64,000 nt of DNA from Larix kaempferi (taxonomy: Eukaryota; Streptophyta; Pinopsida; Pinales; Pinaceae). The notes under the pieces are model-generated. The model had not been told where the DNA came from. It saw only the letters and a list, made by a program, of their open reading frames with translations, and made no database searches. Both the position numbers and the translations under genes were made by a program. The stretch's first letter is position 1; each line of letters begins with the position of its first letter. Shown here in pieces: positions 57,471-64,000 of the stretch. Location: NCBI GenBank assembly GCA_027924585.1, contig BSBM01002084.1:62001-126000 (forward strand), given 5' to 3'.

Positions 57471-57884
57471 ATGTCTACCTACTTTGGATTCGCTGACGGT
57501 GCAAGCCGACATACCCGGAATCTCGCTTCCGCAACATGGGTGATCTATTCCCCCACTGGCGAGTTGATTTATTCAGGAGCCATTTGTTTAGGTCCCGCAA
57601 CCAACAATATTGCAGAATACCATGCAGTCATTGGCCTCTTAACAGAAGTTGCTTCACTCGGGATTGACTCCTTATCGGTCTTTTTAGACTCCCAACTCGT
57701 GGTTTCACATCTAAACCGTGTTTACACGGTTCGCGATCCTACATTACTTCGTTTATTCCGAAGAGTACGCCTCTTGGAACGGTCATTTGATTTTATCACA
57801 TATCAACACATACCGAGAGAATTCAATTGTATTGCCGATTCATTGGCTAATTACATTTTGGATTGGCATCTTGCCCATACATAA
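57471..57884 (+). CDS. Archaeal-type RNase H of element D, separate frame after integrase
   Basis: From ATG 57471 the 137-residue protein has FGFADGAS, NIAEYHA, FLDSQLVVSH and REFNCIADSLAN, all four acidic RNase H sites intact. It is in a different frame from pol; the open frame reaches back to 57288, overlapping the end of pol. The ATG follows a pyrimidine-rich stretch and TTTATGCGCAG, a good splice acceptor. It could be made from a spliced RNA, by frameshift or by re-initiation. Its intactness beside the damaged pol RNase H suggests that it supplies the RNA-removing step of reverse transcription. In element A the same domain lies before integrase. Confidence 0.9.
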   Translation: MSTYFGFADGASRHTRNLASATWVIYSPTGELIYSGAICLGPATNNIAEYHAVIGLLTEVASLGIDSLSVFLDSQLVVSHLNRVYTVRDPTLLRLFRRVRLLERSFDFITYQHIPREFNCIADSLANYILDWHLAHT

Positions 57885-58086
57885 ACACATTATGAAAAAT
57901 AAAATGCACAAGTCATTGTAAATATTTAGATCATAAACAGGTCCATATCACTGTATATAAAAGTGTTTTTTCAAAAATACATAAAGTTTGTGTCAAAGAC
58001 AAAATTGGGGATTAAATCCCATATACAAAAATTGGCCCGCAAAGCCTACATATCGTGTACATGCCGCAAAAAGATCTAAAGACCAT
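57885..58086. other. Short spacer between the converging RNase H and antisense genes
   Basis: AT-rich sequence; AATAAA stands at 57899-57904 for the plus strand. No gene. Confidence 0.5.
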
Positions 58087-59829
58087 CTATGGAGATCTAG
58101 GAGACCTATCATGCCCCTCATCGGACTCCTCCTGCTGATGGTGGTAACACATCACAGCTCGAACCACCTTGCGAAGAAGTCGACTAATACGTCCAGGTAC
58201 ACCCACAGTATGCCTCTGGAGGTGGTAGGGGACATCATCCATCCGCATAGCAGGGATACCATGAGTCAATCCCTGCAGGTTCCTCTCAATGTCCCGGACA
58301 CCTCCTGCCTCGTCTTCATCTTCTTCTTCGACAGGATCAGCTTGACGGTCTACACCGCCACGACGCAGTGGAGAGTATCCAGCTGGCCTCTGTGGTCCAC
58401 GATCTGCAACATGCATGCGAATATACATTAGGCGTCTTTTACACATTCTAAAAAAGCATTAAAAAATTAAATATTCAAAAAGAAAAAATACATATCCATG
58501 AAGGTCGTACCAGAGTTGTCCCAGTCATCATCCTCTGGCAAAGCCAAGTCAATATCCTCACGGAAATCTACCCCTGAATAGGGATAGTCGTCGATCATGA
58601 CTATCTGCTCCTCTAGCCAAGAGAAAAAGTCCTCTCCAAAGGCTAGCCGCTGAGGTCCTCCAAGGCGCCCAGCATAGTCACTCCATCGAGCCATCCATGG
58701 CTCAGTAGGTGGGCGAGGACGCATAGATATCTGTGGGCGCAGTAATGGCACTCTGGCCAGAAAGAAAGTAACCAGGATGCTCCCATACCCAAACTGGGTA
58801 TTTTTCCCAGTTCTACATTTGTGCACCTGTTCCTTCATGTTGGACAACACTGCATCACACCAGTTGAAAACTGTTCCTCCCATGCACTCTGCTGCGAGAT
58901 TTACCTGCGTGCGGGTTGCCTGATGTGGAATCACGCTTCCTGCTGCACGTGTAATAGTGAATAGCAAAGTTTTGAAAGGAAGATTTGTGACCTCTTTTAT
59001 GGCCACTTTCCCACTCTTCTTACTCGAACCCGCCTGACAATATCGAGCAATCAAATCATCCGTGCTTGATTCTGAAGCACTGTACCCGGTAAAATTTGGC
59101 CGGGCCCCTCTTTTCGAGAGGCCCGTAAGGAAGTAGATATCTTCGAGTTGGATTTCAAGCACATGCTCTCCCACTCGAAAAGCTTCAATATCGGGGTCCC
59201 ACAGTTGAACAAGGTGAGTAAGAAGTTTAGGTTGTTGGCGGATCCCTTTAGTCTTAAAAAACTTTAGCAAACCACATTCTCTCAATGCAGTCACGGTTGG
59301 TAGGTCATTTTCGGCTGCAAAATCATCCGCTTCATGCTCCCTCTCTTTCCAACTCACCATTTTGCTCCAAACAAGTTGCAAATCCCTGCAAAAGGGCAAA
59401 CAAAGTAATTAGTAACTATTTAACAACTTACTTCCAGCAAAAATTTGAGGAAAAATTGATTTTTTGAACTTAGATTTCGCACGTGCCGCGCCTGGAAGAC
59501 ACCCTGCCACGCGGCAGTCCACAGTGTCGCGTCTCCTTTTGGGGTTACAGCGCGGCACTGTTCAACAATGCCGCGTTTTTCGATAGGGGACCCCCGCGGC
59601 AGTACGGTAGGCGATTTTTGCCTAAAAGGGCTTGCCAAAAAATTAAATTTTTCCTGGTGAAAGTAAAAATTTCTTGCATGAAATGAAAGAGGGGATCAAG
59701 CACTCTTACCTGGCGCAGACGGCAGTCGAAATGGTGTCCCAGAACTCTCGGTATCGATCCTTGAAATTTTGCTCCAAAATGGGTAAAAATGCCTCCTTTG
59801 GGTAAAAATCACAAATGAATAGTAATTTC
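58087..59829 (-). CDS. Antisense three-exon gene of element D, plant-mobile-domain-like protein
   Basis: Minus-strand exons: exon 1 to 59710 (open from about 59829), exon 2 59385-58511, exon 3 58403-58087. Intron 1 (59709-59386, 324 bp) has donor CAG-GTAAGA and acceptor TTTTGCAG. Intron 2 (58510-58404, 107 bp) has donor CTG-GTACG and acceptor TGTTGCAG. Both junctions keep the frame: VCAR-DLQLVW and DNS-DRGPQ. The joined protein exceeds 430 residues. Exon 2 has LLTHLVQLWDPDIEAF and EIQLEDIYFLTGL, matching the plant mobile domain consensus; exon 3 is acidic and then arginine-rich. No ATG is seen in exon 1, so the 5' end is unresolved. Function unknown. Tat elements are known to carry antisense genes in this place. 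Confidence 0.8.
59386..59709 (-). other. Intron 1 of the antisense gene, carrying GC hairpin motifs
   Basis: Within this intron, 59480-59605 is packed with GTGCCGCG, ACGCGGCA, GCGCGGCAC and CCGCGGCAG, the motif family seen in the LTRs and leader. Outside these motifs the intron is AT-rich. Confidence 0.7.
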
Positions 59830-61769
59830 TATTTTTACCATGCCTTATATAGCATTTTTTCATATTTTTTAATTAATTAATTACTATTTCAAATTAATAA
59901 ACCCTTATTCATATTGCTAATGCCCGATTTTTGAGCATTTATTGACAGGGCCTACGGTAGAAATGGGATGCATTCATACTGGTATTTGTTCGTAGTTTGA
60001 CCTTCATATTGAGCCCACTTTATCTTTTTCGTGCTCTGGATTTAAAACTTGAAAAAGATTCCAAGCGCTTTCACACCTGTGTCGTGCTTGTCAAACGCAA
60101 GTAAACGGTGTCGAGTACGGTCAACTTTACTCATGCTCGTTAAACGATGAGGAAAGTATTATCCTGGTTGCATTTTATTCTTTTTTCGGACCAGAATAAT
60201 TTAAAATTTACGAAAAAGACCATAGGAGTCCATAGTTAAGCTCTTTTCAGACTCCTTAAAATTGAAAAGATTGCCAAGTGATCTTGACTCTTTCACACTT
60301 GTAAAAGTATTTGAAAGGTCGTCTATTCGGTGATAGGTTACCCCTTTTTCGGCCCGTCTAGACTATTTACGAGAAAGGTATACCTCAGTCAATCTCGGCT
60401 GGGAGAGTTCTCTCGGGAATTGTTTTACACTTTTTCGGGATCGAGGGACTAAATTTTACGAAAAAGTACACTGTGGAGCTTCCTTTAAGTTTTTCAGGCT
60501 CTCTAAATATGAAAAACTATTGAGTTTTCCTTCCTTGGGCTCGTTAAAATATTAACATCGAAGGACCCACTTTGGGACGAACCCCTCCTTTCTCAGGTTC
60601 GTAAAACATGTGATATTGGACTCATCCACAAGATGAGCTACATCGAGCATCTGTTATCCTCTTCAAGCTCGTAAAACAAGAAAGAGGTACTCGTCCATCA
60701 CGTCGGGGAAATATGGGGAAACAAGTTAAGTTTATCTATGGCAGCTTGTCAGTCATTACCTTTGAACATGGCATGTGTCCATTTCTTGTCTATATTTGGG
60801 TATCCGTCTTTCATTGAGTCATAGTCATCATCATGGGTCGTCTCCCTGGCCACGAGTCCACTCATCCGGTGTCTATTCTCTATTTGTCAATAATCCCTGC
60901 TGCCAAGTCTTGTTACATGCCGTTATATGTTCAAAGGGTTGCATTGTATCGAGTCATTCATTGTGTCAGACCTCCGCTGTGTCAGTACTTACTCCATTAC
61001 TTCATCGATTTCGTGTCGATGATGTGGGAATCATTATGGCCCACCTTCGACGAGTCTATTCCTGTCGACACCAAATCATTATCCAGGAATTAGACTTAGA
61101 AATCAACCATCAGTACCTTGGTACCTGCATGCCTCAATGGCAGGTTTCCTCGTGTTCGACAGCAGGTTCACCTCATTGACCTCTGATCAAGCGATCTCTC
61201 GGATGCTCGACATCAACTCATTCATTCGCATTTCGTTGAGATGTACTATTGATACCTTGGGAATCATTGTCATTATTGGTGATCTCCCTCGCATTTGTTA
61301 ACGGTCTACATCATTGACCGGTAATCAAATGGTTTCTTCCATGTTCGACTTCAACACCTTGTAATCACATGGTTAGATTCGTATCTTTATGCGATCGGGT
61401 AGAAGACCCTGGGCGCATCACTATATTTTGACAGCGTCCGGGCTGCGATGGAGATATCTCTTGTATTGTCACACAGATCCACTTATTGTATTGGTCGTGG
61501 CTGTGTCATTATTGTCTCATGGATCTACGATTGTTCATAGTAGCCATGATCTGTCCACAGTTTACATTATCTCAGTACTCATGGATCTGCAATGTATTGG
61601 TCGGCAGCCATGCTTCGGAGTCATTTGTTTCTGAGCATGGGAATGCCCGCCTCGGTGGTTTATCTAACACTTTGTTTCCATTTCAGCTCCGTGTCGCTCT
61701 CCTCGATGCTATCTCTGCACATTATATTCGTAAAGTCTTTCGGCCATCAGTCCCTTCTGACCTCACACT
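59830..61769 (+). other. 3' non-coding region of element D with degenerate repeats
   Basis: Between about 60020 and 60680 a loose unit ending in GCTCGTAAAAC or CTCCTTAAAATTGAAAA recurs about eight times at roughly 60-90-base spacing. From 60775 to 61760 phrases with CATCATTGACC and CATGGATCT recur. No frame resembles a protein family. The region may hold the promoter of the antisense gene. Confidence 0.5.
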
Positions 61770-61781
61770 TTAGGGGGCATC
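61770..61781 (+). promoter_or_regulatory. Polypurine tract of element D
   Basis: TTAGGGGGCATC directly precedes the 3' LTR. It is the plus-strand primer for reverse transcription; its purine run is shorter than in B or C. Confidence 0.7.
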
Positions 61782-62761
61782 TGTTATACCTCTATATTTC
61801 ACGGTGTCGCATCCCCATCACAAAACAAGTTGACGACACTTTCCCTACTGTTTTAAACCATCCAGAAGAGACAGATGATGAGTCAACCTTGAAGGTGAAT
61901 CCACCCTGGCAAGTTTTGACCCACCTTGGACTTTATTTTTACACACTACCGCGCCTTGCCATCTTCCCAAAACGCGGTACTAGACACTACCGCGTTCTGC
62001 CTTTTCCTCAAAGCGCGGCAGTGCCGCGTTCTGCAGACTTTGCAAAACGCGGCACCCTTTTAATAGCTTTTTGCCCTTGGCTTGTGGGATTTTGGATTTT
62101 CGAAGATAATGGAAGATTGGGTTCCTTGATTCGATCTCAACTCATCTCCTTCGATTAGAAACCCTGATCCACTTATCTCTCCTTAGATCCACCCATCTCT
62201 CTTGTTGGTTAACCTCATCATTCACTATAAAAGAGAGGCATGCCATTAGGAAAGGGGAGGACTCTTGAGAGCACCAAACTTATGGTCTCGCAGCATTGTG
62301 GAGATAGCTAGAGGAGAAGACACTTGGAGTTGGAGGATCAGCTTGGACATCAAGCACCCTTTGTAAGTAATCTTCAAGTTGTAATGGAATAACTTGTCTT
62401 GTTTTCCCAAATCATTTGTGTTAATCTTGTTTTAATGATATGATTTGTATCTTTCATAGATTTAGATCCTAACTCATGTTTCAGATTGCTAGAGGATAGT
62501 ACATGCTTGTGTTTTGGTTCCATTGTTAACAGGTTTACTTGTGAGGACTTGGAGCTCGGAGCAAATATCAAAACAAGCGTTTGGATATAAGGTCAGTTAA
62601 ATTCCTTCTATTCTTTTTAGCATTTAAATACTGAGATGTTTGTTAGATCTAGGGATTCAAGGTAGCATTTGTTTCGTTTTGTTCTTAGCCTAGAGTTAGT
62701 TTGAGTCTGCTTTAGTCTAAGGGAATTTTGACTTATCCGTAGGGCAGAATTCCACATAACA
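61782..62761 (+). repeat. 3' LTR of element D
   Basis: 980 bp, the same length as the 5' LTR, with two substitutions seen by eye. The target duplication ATGCC follows at 62762-62766. Confidence 0.97.
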
Positions 62762-64000
62762 ATGCCGTGCCACTGAATTAAGACCTTTGTGATGGAGCGA
62801 GAACGAAGCTGACGAGTGCACCGATTGAGGATGGCCTCCGGCTCCAAAAGGATGGATCCTTCATTATCCAGTTCAGGTAAAATCGTTTGTCCACTGATGT
62901 TGGTGCCAAGAACTTTCTTCAGACAAGAGACATGAAAGACTAGATGAATGTGAGAACAAGGAGGAAGTTCCAATTTATAAGCAACGAACCCAATCTTCTG
63001 AAGAATCCGATATGGCCCATAGAAATTTGGAGCGAGTTTATGATGCCCTTTGAGTTTCAGGGAGGATTGCTTGTACGGTTGGAGACGAAGAAAAACCATA
63101 TCACCTACTTGAAAGGTGCGCTCAGAACGGTGCTGATCAGCTTGTTGCTTCATGCGATTTCTTGCCATGTGAAGATTGTCCTGCAAAATGCGAAAAATCT
63201 GATTGCGGTTTCGAAGGACCATGTCAACTTCCTGAACTGGTGAACTGTTGGGGGTGTATGGAAGAAGAACTGGAGGTTCCTGACCATAGACTGCTTCATA
63301 TGGGGTCATTTTAGAGGCAGTGTGGTAAGAGGTATTGTACCACCATTCAGCGAAAGGGAGCCACTTTGCCCACTGATGTTGTTGTCCATAGGTGAAGCAA
63401 CGAAGATAAGTTTCCAAGCATTTATTGATAATTTCAGTTTGACCATCTGTTTGTGGGTGATACCCTGAACTCATCTTCAGTTTGGTGCCAGTGTGGCGAA
63501 ATAGTTCTGTCCAAAAATGACTGGTGAAAGTCGCATTACAATCCGAGACAATGGAAGAAGGGATGCCATGAAGACGAAAGATCTGGTCCAAGAAAATTTG
63601 AGCGACTGAGGAGGCTGTATAGGGATGGCTGAGAGCACAAAAATGACTATATTTGGAGAGGCGATCAACCACAACGAGAATCACTGTCTTCCCGCCAGAT
63701 TTAGGGAGCCCTTCAATGAAATCCATAGAAATATCTGTCCAAATCCGTGTAGGTATGCGCAAGGGTTCGAGCAATCCTAGAAGGAGTGTTGTTTCACCCT
63801 TATTGCGTTGGCAGGTATCACATTCGGCCACCATCTGTTGAATTGTCCTTTTCATGCCCTGCCAAAAGAAGTTACGCCATGCCCGTTCATACGTTTTGAG
63901 GAACCCAGAGTGCCCTGCCGATGGAGAAGCATGGAGTTCATAGAAGACAGCCTGTTGAAGATCTGTGCTCTGGGGAAGCACCAAACGACCCTTGTATCTC
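62762..64000 (-). CDS. Integrase and chromodomain start of chromovirus E, runs off the right edge
   Basis: The minus-strand frame is open from the window edge to the D insertion. It shows RNase H-integrase linker, the zinc site (HASPSAGHSGF then CDTCQRNK), the core with ISMDFIEGLP, VSDCNATFTSHFW and HPQTDGQTEIINKCLE (all three acidic residues present), the GPY module (NFYGPYRILQKIG) and the chromodomain start (SILLEPEAILNRC, VLIQWHG). The chromodomain continues at 47123 on the other side of D. Chromodomains guide chromovirus integration to heterochromatin. I see no stop, so E looked intact until D broke it, apart from its truncated 3' LTR. Confidence 0.92.

Larger units (their letters stand above)
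47124..62761 (+). mobile_element. Element D: young, near-complete Tat-lineage Ty3/Gypsy retrotransposon (15.6 kb)
   Basis: Two 980-bp LTRs in which I see only two differences, a perfect target duplication ATGCC (47119-47123 and 62762-62766), a perfect tRNA-Arg primer site and a purine tract TTTAGGGGGCATC before the 3' LTR define the element. In plus orientation it encodes gag, a 1595-codon pol (knuckle, protease, reverse transcriptase, RNase H, integrase) and a separate archaeal-type RNase H. A spliced minus-strand gene lies between these and the 3' LTR. It inserted into the chromodomain part of element E. Its ancient relative is element I. Confidence 0.97.

Noticed and set aside
1-64000. tRNA or rRNA genes
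   Set aside because: tRNA-like matches are only the primer-binding sites of retroelements; no cloverleaf-length match or rRNA segment was seen.

Overview
This window is plant nuclear DNA made almost entirely of nested LTR retrotransposons. I see no bacterial gene, no tRNA or rRNA gene and no CRISPR array. A large seed-plant genome is indicated by tRNA-iMet and tRNA-Arg primer sites, chromodomain Ty3/Gypsy elements, Tat-lineage Gypsy elements with a second RNase H, and Copia elements. A gymnosperm such as a conifer is my best guess, but that is inference. Letters A to I below are labels I gave the elements.

Layout. 1-16188: element A, a Tat-like Gypsy element with ~3 kb LTRs, cut by the left edge. 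Its internal region (2993-6716) keeps gag, protease, an archaeal-type RNase H and the integrase tail, but lacks reverse transcriptase. Each LTR carries a decayed ~550-codon reading frame in its U3 part. The 3' LTR is split by Copia element B (9224-15659, minus strand, TSD TGAGA). 16189-~22352: an older Tork/TNT1-like Copia (B2, minus), broken by A on its left and by chromovirus C (16862-20512, plus, TSD CCCTT). ~23140-28962: decayed Copia F (plus). 28963-33250: the only stretch with host-gene signal, two exon-like pieces of a 3-hydroxyisobutyryl-CoA hydrolase gene, followed by a low-complexity fold-back region and a perfect 32-bp palindrome. 33251-37376: Copia G (minus), gag only. ~37600-46048: an ancient, heavily broken relative of element D (I), with LTR element H (38120-41794) inserted in its leader. 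46049-47123 and 62762-64000: the two sides of chromovirus E (minus), split by element D.

47124-62761: element D, the youngest and most complete element. It has two 980-bp LTRs in which I see only two differences, TSD ATGCC, a perfect tRNA-Arg primer site, gag, a 1595-codon pol, and a separate archaeal-type RNase H frame after integrase. On the opposite strand, between pol and the 3' LTR, it carries a gene that can be read as three exons with good splice sites and that encodes a plant-mobile-domain-like protein.

How the parts fit. The most interesting signal is that both Tat-like elements, A and D, carry an extra gene of apparently the same broad family in the 3' part of the element. In D it is antisense and spliced. 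In A it is sense and lies inside U3, so it is copied into both LTRs, much as some animal retroviruses encode accessory proteins in U3. D has also lost catalytic residues in its original RNase H while its extra RNase H is intact, which fits the replacement known in the Tat lineage. GC-rich hairpin motifs recur in D's LTRs, its leader and an intron of its antisense gene.
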